Source: Nesterenkonia massiliensis (GTDB lineage Bacteria; Actinomycetota; Actinomycetes; Actinomycetales; Micrococcaceae). Taken from it: DNA of 39,355 nt. Of this stretch, positions 7,634 through 15,563 are shown piece by piece. The stretch lies in contig NZ_HG005165.1 of assembly GCF_000455245.1 (NCBI RefSeq), positions 524,688 to 564,042 on the forward strand, given 5' to 3'. The notes beneath the pieces are model-generated. The model worked only from the letters and a program-made list of their open reading frames with translations. It was not told the DNA's origin and ran no database searches. Position 1 is the stretch's first letter; each line of letters opens with the position of its first letter. Both the position numbers and the translations under genes were made by a program.

Positions 7634-7996
7634 ATGGCAGAGCCGCAGTACGGTCACAGCGCCCCGCGTCCCATGACCGCCGGTGAGGAGCAGGGCTGGG
7701 GTGTGGGTATGCACCTGGGCGGCCTCGTGCTCAGCTGGCTTGTGCCGGTAGTACTATGGCTGGTCTTCCGTGAGCGCTCCCGGATGCTCGACGATCACGG
7801 CAAAGAAGCAGTGAACTGGCAGATCACATTCTTCATCTTCTATGTGATCAGTGTGGTACTAATGCTGGTGCTGGTGGGATTTGTGCTGCTGCCGCTGCTC
7901 TACATCGTCAATGTCATCTTCAGCATTCTGGCGGCACTAGCCGCCTACCGCCGCCAGCCCTTCCGCTACCCCTTCGCTATTCGTCTGCTCAAATAG
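7634..7996 (+). CDS. DUF4870 membrane protein
   Basis: 120 residues from ATG 7634, which has GAGAGGA six to seven bases upstream. A polar N-terminus is followed by a helix near 27-45, the conserved HGKEAVNWQITF segment (55-66), two further helices (about 67-84 and 86-105) and the end PFRYPFAIRLLK. This is the DUF4870/Tic20-like pattern: three helices with a conserved D-x-x-G-K-E-A-x-N-W. Function is not established for bacterial members. A small lipoprotein gene starts two bases after its stop, so the two are probably made together. Confidence 0.85.
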   Translation: MAEPQYGHSAPRPMTAGEEQGWGVGMHLGGLVLSWLVPVVLWLVFRERSRMLDDHGKEAVNWQITFFIFYVISVVLMLVLVGFVLLPLLYIVNVIFSILAALAAYRRQPFRYPFAIRLLK

Positions 7997-7998
7997 CC

Positions 7999-8370
7999 GT
8001 GACCTGCTGGTCCGTTCCGGTCCTTGGGCTCGCAGCGGGAGCCACGCTGCTCGCTGCCTCCGCCTGTTCAGGCGGGGGTGCCCATATGGGCGAAGACCGG
8101 CTGCCGGAGGGTGAGGTCCATCTGCAGCAGCCGGTCACCGTCGTAGGCGGTGATTCACCCACACTTTGCGTGGGCATGGTTATGGAGTCAGCCCCGCCGC
8201 AGTGTGAAGGGCCCACGATCACCAACTGGGACTGGGGCAGCTATGAGGGGACATATGTGGCACACCCTGAAGGCTCCTGGGGTGATTTTCTTCTGCGGGG
8301 CGTCCACGATGCGCGGGCCAACACCTTCACCGTGACAGAGGCAGAACCCAACTCCCCTCCGTCGAACTGA
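7999..8370 (+). CDS. Small secreted lipoprotein of unknown function
   Basis: 123 residues from GTG 7999, two bases after the DUF4870 stop, which implies translational coupling. The N-terminus is a lipoprotein signal with lipobox AASAC (Cys23). The mature part is short, acidic and rich in Pro, Gly and Trp, with two more cysteines (in TLCVGMV and PPQCEGP) that could pair, and a stretch NWDWGSYEGTYVAHPEGSW. I do not recognise the family. It is exposed on the outer face of the membrane if the signal works. A strong hairpin follows. Confidence 0.65.
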   Translation: MTCWSVPVLGLAAGATLLAASACSGGGAHMGEDRLPEGEVHLQQPVTVVGGDSPTLCVGMVMESAPPQCEGPTITNWDWGSYEGTYVAHPEGSWGDFLLRGVHDARANTFTVTEAEPNSPPSN

Positions 8371-8393
8371 CCCTGCCGCCTAAGCGCCAAAAA

Positions 8394-8437
8394 GGCGCCG
8401 TCGCTGGCCCCCTGATACGGGAACTAGCGACGACGCC
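8394..8437. terminator. Long imperfect hairpin between convergent units
   Basis: GGCGCCGTCGCT (8394-8405) pairs with AGCGACGACGCC (8426-8437) over 12 positions with one C-A mismatch, enclosing a 20-base loop. A second small stem, GCGCC-AAAAA-GGCGC, overlaps its left arm and may compete with it. It sits between the lipoprotein stop and the stop of the ABC permease on the other strand, so it can serve both. Confidence 0.65.
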
Positions 8438-8471
8438 TGCTGGCTTAGGTGAGAGCGAATCCTTATGCGTC

Positions 8472-9344
8472 TCAGCTCTTGCGGTTGTACAGGAACATCG
8501 ACAGCGGAGCGAAGATCGCCACCAGCACAGCGCAGTAGATGAACACCAGGGTGATGCTGCCGACATCGTAGGTTCCGTCCATCAGCTCGCGAATTGCGGT
8601 GACGACAACGGACACCGGGTTGGCCTCCACCACACCCTGCAGCCAGTTGGGCATGGTTTCGGTGGGCACGAAGATATTCGAGGCAAAGGTCAGCGGCATC
8701 ATGATGGTCATTGACGCGCCCATCACCGCTTCTTCAGTGGGCAGCAGCAGTGAGAGAGTGGTCCACACCCAGGAGAGGCAGAAGCTGAACACCAGCAGCA
8801 GCAGGAACCCAGCTGCTGCTCCGCTCAGTCCGCCCTCAGGCCGGAAGCCCACCAGGAAGCCCACACCCAGGATGATGACTCCAGCCAGGGTGTAGCGGAC
8901 CTGGTCTCCCAGCAGGGCGCCTACCAGCTGCGCAGGCCGCCAGGTAGGCAGCGAGCGGAACCGGTCGAAGATACCCTTGGAGATGTCCTTATTCAGGGTC
9001 ATGCCGGTGTACATGGTGATCATGATCAGCGTCTGCACAAAGATGCCAGGAATGAAGAACTGGACATACTCGCTCACTGCAGGGCCGCCGGTCTGGCCGG
9101 TGCCTGAGACCACCGCACCCATGGCGCCACCAAAGATGTAGGTGAACATCACCGTCATGATGATCGGGAAGATCGTCACGTCAAAGAGCTGCATGGGGAT
9201 GTGCTTGATCTTCAGCATGGCCCGCCAGCCGAAGGTGATGGAGGCGCTCACTGCGCTGGAGGGAGTGGGACGTTCAGTCTCCGGAAGGAGGACGCCTAGA
9301 ACTTTCTGGCCTTCGGCGACGCGAGATTCAGTCATGGTGCTCAC
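8472..9344 (-). CDS. ABC-2 type exporter permease (DrrB-like)
   Basis: 290 residues with six predicted membrane helices. The ABC-2 signature is visible around residues 90-130: FFIPGIFVQTLIMITMYTG, then GIFDRFRSLP, the conserved cytoplasmic turn of DrrB-type permeases. It forms the channel for the ATPase encoded just upstream; related pairs export anthracyclines, other drugs or lipids. GTG 9344 overlaps the ATPase stop (GTGA), so translation is coupled, with GAGGAG some ten bases upstream. An in-frame ATG at 9335 is an alternative. Substrate unknown. Confidence 0.88.
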   Translation of the reverse strand: MSTMTESRVAEGQKVLGVLLPETERPTPSSAVSASITFGWRAMLKIKHIPMQLFDVTIFPIIMTVMFTYIFGGAMGAVVSGTGQTGGPAVSEYVQFFIPGIFVQTLIMITMYTGMTLNKDISKGIFDRFRSLPTWRPAQLVGALLGDQVRYTLAGVIILGVGFLVGFRPEGGLSGAAAGFLLLLVFSFCLSWVWTTLSLLLPTEEAVMGASMTIMMPLTFASNIFVPTETMPNWLQGVVEANPVSVVVTAIRELMDGTYDVGSITLVFIYCAVLVAIFAPLSMFLYNRKS

Positions 9345-10381
9345 TTGGAGGTCTCCTCATTCTCATTCTGCTCGGCGGCGTCGCCTTCCTTGGACTTCTC
9401 CTCAGCAGGCTTGCCGGTCAAGGCCAGGAACACCTCATCCAGGCTGGGCTGGCCCAGGGAGAAGGTCTCGACCCCCACCGCGGCCTCTTCTAGGGCATTG
9501 AGCGCCACCGCGGCGTTCTGTCCCTCTCCCAGACGTGCGGTCAGTGCCGCGGCGTCAGATTCGCGGACTACTTCAACATTGAGGGTGCGAGTCAGGATCT
9601 CGGCTGCAGGCTCACGGTCTGCGGGATCAACCACCCGCACTTTCAGGGCACCGGCGCCCACCTGCGCCTTAAGCTGACCGGGAGTACCTTCGGCAATGAC
9701 CTTGCCGTGATCGATGACGGCCAGCCGGTCTGCCAGCTGATCTGCTTCCTCCAGGTACTGGGTGGTCAGCAGGATGGTAGTTCCGCCGTCTACCAAGGTA
9801 CGAATAATGTCCCAGACCTGATTACGGCTACGCGGGTCGATTCCGGTGGTGGGCTCATCCAGGAACATCAGCTCGGGAGTGACAATGAGCGATCCTGCGA
9901 TGTCGAGTCGGCGGCGCATACCGCCGGAGAACTTCTTCACCTGACGATTCGCGGCATCGGTCAGCCCGAAGGCCTCCAACAGGTCCATGCCGCGGGCGCA
10001 AGCCGCGTGCTTGGAGAAGCCCAGCAGCCGGCCCAGCAGAATCAAATTCTCGATGCCGGTGAGGTCCTCATCCAGGGAGGCGAACTGGCCGGTCAATGCG
10101 ATCTTCTCGCGGATACTCTTCGGCTCGGCGAAGACATCGTGACCTAGCACAGTCGCGCTGCCTTCATCCGGTCGAAGCAGCGTGGCCAGCATCCGGATAG
10201 CGGTGGTCTTACCGGCACCATTGGGCCCCAGCACACCGTAGATGCCGCCTCGTTTGATGGACAGGTCCACGCCGTCGACAGCGGTGTTCTCTTTAAACCT
10301 CTTGACCAAACCGTGAGTTTCCACGGCGAGATCAGAGGCGGCGTGAATGCCGGGGGCGGGCGCTGATGCAGGCGCGCTCAT
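9341..10381 (-). CDS. ABC exporter ATP-binding protein (DrrA-like, daunorubicin-resistance family)
   Basis: 346 residues. Walker A is GPNGAGKTT (52-60), the ABC signature is SGGMRRR (152-158) and Walker B with its glutamate is LMFLDEPTTGID (171-182). The run LADRLAVIDHGKVIAEGTP and the C-terminal domain that ends near LGQPSLDEVFLALTG are typical of the DrrA subfamily. The last 25 residues are charged (Lys, Glu). ATG 10381 has GAGAGG eight bases upstream; a TTG at 10396 is unlikely. It energises the DrrB-like permease that overlaps its stop codon. Confidence 0.92.
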   Translation of the reverse strand: MSAPASAPAPGIHAASDLAVETHGLVKRFKENTAVDGVDLSIKRGGIYGVLGPNGAGKTTAIRMLATLLRPDEGSATVLGHDVFAEPKSIREKIALTGQFASLDEDLTGIENLILLGRLLGFSKHAACARGMDLLEAFGLTDAANRQVKKFSGGMRRRLDIAGSLIVTPELMFLDEPTTGIDPRSRNQVWDIIRTLVDGGTTILLTTQYLEEADQLADRLAVIDHGKVIAEGTPGQLKAQVGAGALKVRVVDPADREPAAEILTRTLNVEVVRESDAAALTARLGEGQNAAVALNALEEAAVGVETFSLGQPSLDEVFLALTGKPAEEKSKEGDAAEQNENEETSK

Positions 10382-10464
10382 AGGTGTGCCTCTCAAAGGG
10401 GTAAAGGGGTGCAGGGAGATTCCTGACTCAGGTTACCGGTGAGAGATGAACTGAACAGCCCCGT

Positions 10465-12657
10465 TTAATCGTTCAGTCGTTGCCAGATGTAGCGATAAAT
10501 GAGTGCATTCATCACTGCCCGCTGCTCAGGGTTGGCTGCTCCGCCGTGCCCGCCTTCGGTGTTCTCCCAGTAGGTGACGTCTACCCCGAGGTCCTGAAGT
10601 GCAGCTGTCATTTTGCGGGCATGGCCCGGATGGACCCGGTCATCGCGGGTGGAGGTAGTCAGCAGCACCGGTGGGTAGTCACGTCCCTTCTCCAGGAGAT
10701 GATAGGGGGAGAAAGTCTGGATGTAGTCCCAGTCTGAGGTCTCGGGGTCCCCGTACTCTGCTCGCCAGGAGGCCCCGGCCAACAGATGCGAGTAGCGCCG
10801 CATATCCAGCAGCGGCACCTGGATGACAACCGCCCCGAACAGGTGAGGGTACTGAGTGAGCATATTGCCAGTGAGCAGACCGCCATTGGACCCACCGCGG
10901 CAAGCTAGTTTCTCCACCGTGGTCACTCCGGTTTCCACCAGATCCTCTGCCACCGCGGCGAAGTCCTCATAGGCCCGGTGCCGGTTTTCCTTTAGCGCCG
11001 CCTGGTGCCACCGTGGGCCGTATTCACCGCCGCCGCGAATATTGGCCAGGGCGAAAACTCCACCCTTCTCCAGCCAGGCTTTGCCCACCAGGGACAGGTA
11101 GCCAGGGGTCTGACTGATCTCGAATCCGCCGTAGCCATAGAGCACTGTGGGCTGGGGTTCGGGCCCGACGATGCTGGTCTCGCCCGGGACATTCTGCTGA
11201 GTCTCGACGGCGGCTTGGACAGTCTCTGCCGGACCAATCAGGAAGTAGGGGATTTTGGTGCCGTCGGCGCTGGTGGCAAATCGTTGAGCGGTGGCCAGGC
11301 CGGAGGCCTCGAACCGTTCCGGGGTCTGTTTCAGCCGCTGAGCGGTCTCTTCCTCACCCTCGAGCAACGGAGCAAGACTGCCAAGATACTTGGTGGTGGG
11401 GATCAGGAAATCCTCAGCGGTGATCCACACGTCATCACTTTCCCGCGGGTCCACTGCGCTGACCGAGACTGACCCGGTGATGCTGTCAAAGACCCGCTTG
11501 CTCTGCCAGTGACCTGAATTCCGCCAGTGAGCTTCTACATGCTCCACCACGTCTTCCATCACGGTCAGCACAAAGACATTGCGAGTAGCGGTGATGCCCT
11601 GCAGCGAAGTGGACTCTGTGGGTACGAACAGTGGAGTGAGCTTGACGACGTCCTCGTCATCCCGCGGCCCGCTCAGGAAAGTCTCGGCGTCGGCGACATA
11701 GAGGCTTCCACCGGGCAGCGTGGTTCCTGCGATGAGGGTGTCGGTACGCGGTGCGAAGAAGATCAGGTCGCGGTGGAAGCCCAGCCGCACGTCAGTGGCC
11801 ACGTCAATCCGAGTCAAGATGGGTTCATCCTCAGCGTCATAGCTGAGCACATAGGTCTCTGAGTCATAGAAGCCGATGACGCGGCTGGCCAGGTGACGTT
11901 CATAGCCCTCAGTCGAGTCATAGCCAGCACCGGCGACCATATCGTCCTCGGCAACGCTGATGATCGGCTCCGCCTGGGTCAGCAGGGTGCCGCGCTTCCA
12001 CCGCCTGGCGATGCGCGGGTACCCGGAGCTAGTCACCGGACTGCCGAGTTCGTCGCTTCCGGCGATGTCCACTGCCGCATAGACAGTGTCCTCATCAATC
12101 CAGCTCAGGCTGCCTTTGCCCTCTGGCTTATAGAAGCCGCCCTCTTCCTGCGGGATGAACTGCTTGGACAGCAGGTCAAACTCCCTGGTGACATCTGCAT
12201 CCGATCCACCACGGGAGAGCGAGATCAGCGCACGCCGCCAAGGGCTGTCTGCTGCCCCCGGGACAGGGCGAAGCACGGTGGCACCGTGCCAGACCCAAGT
12301 AGTGCCTTCCTGGGCGGAGAGCGCGTCCAGATCCAGGATGATCTCCCATTCTGGTTTCTCACCGCGGTAGGACTCCAAGGTGGTGCGCCGCCACAGCCCC
12401 TGAGGGTGCTCGGCGTCGGTCCAGAAGTTATACAGGTGAGGGCCGCGCTTGACGACTCCGGGAATGCGATCTGCGGCGTCCATGATCTGACGCAGCTCGT
12501 CCTTCAACGGAACGAAGGCCTCATCCTGCAGTGCTGCCTCGGCCTTCGCGTTGTGTTCGCTCACCCAGTCCAGAGCCTGTTCGCCTTCGACATCCTCTAA
12601 CCACAGGAAAGGGTCGTTCTGCGGATCGATCAGCCGGGAGTCCTTAAGATCAGCCAT
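10465..12657 (-). CDS. Prolyl oligopeptidase family serine peptidase (S9A)
   Basis: 730 residues, no signal peptide, so cytoplasmic. The N-terminal 430 residues match the propeller part (DPFLWLEDVEGEQALDWV near the start is the family opening). The C-terminal alpha/beta hydrolase domain carries the nucleophile Ser590 in GGSNGG, the acid in DDRVHPGHA (672-680) and His704 in EGGHGG. GYGGFEIS and NIRGGGEYG are the usual oxyanion-side segments. Such enzymes cut short peptides after proline. The protein is more acidic than most homologues. ATG 12657 has TAGACT six bases upstream and no ribosome site. Confidence 0.9.
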   Translation of the reverse strand: MADLKDSRLIDPQNDPFLWLEDVEGEQALDWVSEHNAKAEAALQDEAFVPLKDELRQIMDAADRIPGVVKRGPHLYNFWTDAEHPQGLWRRTTLESYRGEKPEWEIILDLDALSAQEGTTWVWHGATVLRPVPGAADSPWRRALISLSRGGSDADVTREFDLLSKQFIPQEEGGFYKPEGKGSLSWIDEDTVYAAVDIAGSDELGSPVTSSGYPRIARRWKRGTLLTQAEPIISVAEDDMVAGAGYDSTEGYERHLASRVIGFYDSETYVLSYDAEDEPILTRIDVATDVRLGFHRDLIFFAPRTDTLIAGTTLPGGSLYVADAETFLSGPRDDEDVVKLTPLFVPTESTSLQGITATRNVFVLTVMEDVVEHVEAHWRNSGHWQSKRVFDSITGSVSVSAVDPRESDDVWITAEDFLIPTTKYLGSLAPLLEGEEETAQRLKQTPERFEASGLATAQRFATSADGTKIPYFLIGPAETVQAAVETQQNVPGETSIVGPEPQPTVLYGYGGFEISQTPGYLSLVGKAWLEKGGVFALANIRGGGEYGPRWHQAALKENRHRAYEDFAAVAEDLVETGVTTVEKLACRGGSNGGLLTGNMLTQYPHLFGAVVIQVPLLDMRRYSHLLAGASWRAEYGDPETSDWDYIQTFSPYHLLEKGRDYPPVLLTTSTRDDRVHPGHARKMTAALQDLGVDVTYWENTEGGHGGAANPEQRAVMNALIYRYIWQRLND

Positions 12658-12663
12658 GGGCCG

Positions 12664-12669
12664 AGTCTA
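12664..12669 (-). promoter_or_regulatory. -10 element for the leaderless prolyl oligopeptidase gene
   Basis: TAGACT on the minus strand, then CGGCCC, then ATG 12657. The spacing is that of a leaderless start. The -35 region is poor. Confidence 0.45.
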
Positions 12670-12730
12670 GACTGACACCGGTGCTGCCCACCGATGATGA
12701 CGTACTCGCGTGCTGCAGCGCTGTGATTCG

Positions 12731-12752
12731 CCGGCTTCCCCGGCTCAGCCGG
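12731..12752 (-). terminator. GC-rich hairpin at the end of ppc
   Basis: CCGGCT (12731-12736) and AGCCGG (12747-12752) are complementary across a ten-base loop and overlap the ppc stop codon. No T run follows. Confidence 0.35.
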
Positions 12753-15468
12753 TGTTCTGCAGCCCGGCGGCGACGCCCTTGAGTGTGATCAGCAGCAGAT
12801 TCCGCGGATCTGTGATCTCCTCGTCACTGAGCGTGCCCGCACGCAGCTTCTTCAGGGCCCGCAGCTGTAGCAGGCTCAGCGCATCCACATAGGGATTGCG
12901 CAGCTGCACGGCCCGGCCAAGCACCCGGTGATCCTGCAGGAGACGGTCCTGCCCAGTGATGGCAAGCACCCATCTTTCAGTCAGGTCCAGCTCCTGCAGC
13001 ACAGCCTCGGCCAACTCATCCCGGTCCCCCAAGGCGAGGTAGCGGCGGGCGATACGCCGGTCAGTTTTGGCCAGGGACATCTCGATATTGTCGATGAGCG
13101 CCCTGAACAGTGGCCATTCTGCATACGCCTGGCGCAGCAGGTCCAGGTTATTGACGCTCTCCAGCGCTGTCCCGAGCCCGTACCAACCGGTGAGGTTAAT
13201 CCGTGCCTGGCTCCACGCGAAGTTCCAGGGGATAGCACGCAAATCCTCGAGAGATTCAACGGAGAGGCCCCGTTTGGCAGGACGAGACCCGATGGCCAGC
13301 AGCCCGATCTCATCCTGCGGGGTTACCTGCGCGAACCAGGGGGCGAAGCCCTCGGCCTTCACCAGCGCATGGAAACGTTCGCGAGATGCGCTATCGAGTG
13401 CCGCAGCGAGCTCCGCGAATCGCTGAGCAGCCTCTGCGTTTCGTCTCTCCACCGAGGGGGCACTGGCCATCAGTGTGGCCGCAGCAACCTGCTCAATGTG
13501 GCGCAGGGCTATCTCCGGGTTGCCGTAACGGGCCGAGATCACCTCACCCTGCTCAGTGACTTTGAAGCGCAGATCCACCGAATGCGGCGGCTGGGCAAGA
13601 ATCGCGCGGTTGGCGGGTCCACCGCCGCGGCCCAGCGCCCCACCTCTGCCGTGGAATTGGGTCAAGGTGATGTCGTTCTCCAGCGCCCACGCTGCGATCT
13701 TCTCCTGCGCTTCGTAGAGCGCAAGGGTGGCGGCCACCGGGCCGACGTCCTTGGATGAGTCTGAATAGCCGAGCATGACTTCCATGCGCCTACCGGTCTG
13801 CTCCAGACGTGCCTGAAGCTGCGGTGTCCGCAGGGCCTCTTCCAGGATGCGTGGGGCATTCTGGAGATCTTCGTATGTTTCGAACAGCGGAATGACATCC
13901 AGCACTGGAGCATTCTCGGGCCCATCCAGTGCCGCCTCGGCCAACTGGTAGACATCTGCCAGGTTCTCGGCACTCTGGGTGAAGGACACGATGTAGCGTC
14001 GGCACGCGTCGACCCCGTAGCGCTGCTGAACCGAGGCGATGGCCCGAATCGTTTCCAGGACTTCTTCGCCTGGGACAGCCATCTTCTCCACCGATGCCGG
14101 GTCCTTCAGCCACTGCAGCGTCTGGCTGTGCACCGCAGAATGCTGTCGGACCTCCAGCTCTGCTAGATGGAAACCGAACGTCTCCACCTGCCAGATCAGC
14201 TCCTGAAGGTCACCATAGGCGGCGCGCGGAGCACCGGCAGAGGCCAGCGAGGACTGCACCGTCTTAAGGTCCTCCACCAACTCCTGAGGTACCCCATAGG
14301 CCAGATCAGCATTGCGTTCACGGGTGGCTTCGATACGCCCGGCAATGGCCAGCAGCACCTGCCGGTGAGGTTCACCGGGCGAGTGCTCAGCCGCCGTCGT
14401 AGTCAGTTCCTCCGAGAGCTGCTTGAGCTGATTCCACAGGCCGTTGAGCTTGCTGGTGGGCGGGGTGTAGCGCTCGTCCAGGGTCAGCGAGAGGCCCACC
14501 GCACGGGCGCGACGCTCCAGATCCGTCAGCACTCGGTCTGCTGCCTGAGCTACGGCTTTGCGGGTGATGGTGGCGGTGACATTGGGGTTGCCATCTCGGT
14601 CTCCGGCAATCCATGAGCCCAGCCGGATGAAAGCGGGGGCTTTCGGTGCGGTAGCTCCAGCCCGCTCGCCCTGCAGCCAGTCGTCCATGCGACGGTATGC
14701 CTGGGTGAACACCGAGGAGAAGGAAGCGTCAAAGACGCCCAGGGCGGTGCGCACCTCGTCCAGCGGGGAAGGGTTGGAGACCCGCAATTGGGCGGTGCGC
14801 CACATATTGTCGATCTCTTCGAGCAGGTCCCGGGTGTTCCGCGCCAACGAGGTAGCCCCAATGCGCGGGTCATCGCGTTCATCAAGCAGGGTTCCGATAC
14901 GCCGGACACTGGCGGTGATGGCGTTTCGGCGGGCTTCAGTGGGGTGGGCGGTGAGCACCGGGTGGAAGCGCAGTTCCTTCAGGCGGCGTTCTGCCTCGCC
15001 TTCACCGACCTCATCGGCCAGGTGCTGGAAGGCAGCGGCCACGGAATCCGATGGTTGCTGCTGCTGCAGCGGCAGTTCACCATCGCGGGAGCGCAGCGTG
15101 CGCACCCGGTGCTGTTCCTCGGCGAGGTTAGCCAGCAGGAAGTAGCAGGTGAAGGCCCGCGCGACCTCCTTGGCGCGTTCGGCGGTGAAGGACTCCACCA
15201 GAGCTTCAGCACTGGCCAGGGTCTCCTCCGAAGGGTCCTCGATGGCGGCGATGGTCAACGCCCGCAGCTTCTCCACATCCTCGTAGAGGCCGGCGGAGTC
15301 TTCCTTGGCGTTGCCGTATTCGGTCAGGACCTGTCCCAGCAGGCCGCCCAGGAGCCCGACGTCGCGGCGCATGGCCTCTGGGATTTCATGCTCAGCGGCT
15401 GCGCGAGAGTGCTGCGCCTGTGCTGACTGCTGTGCATCGCGGTGCGCCTGGGGTTCCGTGTGGGTCAT
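12745..15468 (-). CDS. ppc: Phosphoenolpyruvate carboxylase
   Basis: 907 residues. It adds bicarbonate to phosphoenolpyruvate to give oxaloacetate, replenishing the TCA cycle. The catalytic histidine is His175 in TAHPTEARR; later come GYSDSSKDVGP and the glycine-rich loop FHGRGGALGRGGGP, and the C-terminus ends in NTG as in nearly all family members. ATG 15468 is preferred because AGGAG lies seven bases upstream and the family begins there; the frame stays open another 31 codons upstream without a ribosome site. A 20-residue Gln/Ala/His-rich stretch precedes the conserved domain. It is one of three neighbouring minus-strand genes (dnaG, ppc, peptidase), each apparently with its own start signals. 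Confidence 0.96.
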   Translation of the reverse strand: MTHTEPQAHRDAQQSAQAQHSRAAAEHEIPEAMRRDVGLLGGLLGQVLTEYGNAKEDSAGLYEDVEKLRALTIAAIEDPSEETLASAEALVESFTAERAKEVARAFTCYFLLANLAEEQHRVRTLRSRDGELPLQQQQPSDSVAAAFQHLADEVGEGEAERRLKELRFHPVLTAHPTEARRNAITASVRRIGTLLDERDDPRIGATSLARNTRDLLEEIDNMWRTAQLRVSNPSPLDEVRTALGVFDASFSSVFTQAYRRMDDWLQGERAGATAPKAPAFIRLGSWIAGDRDGNPNVTATITRKAVAQAADRVLTDLERRARAVGLSLTLDERYTPPTSKLNGLWNQLKQLSEELTTTAAEHSPGEPHRQVLLAIAGRIEATRERNADLAYGVPQELVEDLKTVQSSLASAGAPRAAYGDLQELIWQVETFGFHLAELEVRQHSAVHSQTLQWLKDPASVEKMAVPGEEVLETIRAIASVQQRYGVDACRRYIVSFTQSAENLADVYQLAEAALDGPENAPVLDVIPLFETYEDLQNAPRILEEALRTPQLQARLEQTGRRMEVMLGYSDSSKDVGPVAATLALYEAQEKIAAWALENDITLTQFHGRGGALGRGGGPANRAILAQPPHSVDLRFKVTEQGEVISARYGNPEIALRHIEQVAAATLMASAPSVERRNAEAAQRFAELAAALDSASRERFHALVKAEGFAPWFAQVTPQDEIGLLAIGSRPAKRGLSVESLEDLRAIPWNFAWSQARINLTGWYGLGTALESVNNLDLLRQAYAEWPLFRALIDNIEMSLAKTDRRIARRYLALGDRDELAEAVLQELDLTERWVLAITGQDRLLQDHRVLGRAVQLRNPYVDALSLLQLRALKKLRAGTLSDEEITDPRNLLLITLKGVAAGLQNTG

Positions 15469-15563
15469 CCGGGGTCTCCTCTTTGGTCGTGGTGGGTTAA
15501 TCACCTCGAGGCCTATGCGCGACCCCATCGTCACGCGTTGTGTTCGAGGACACGTTATCAAGC

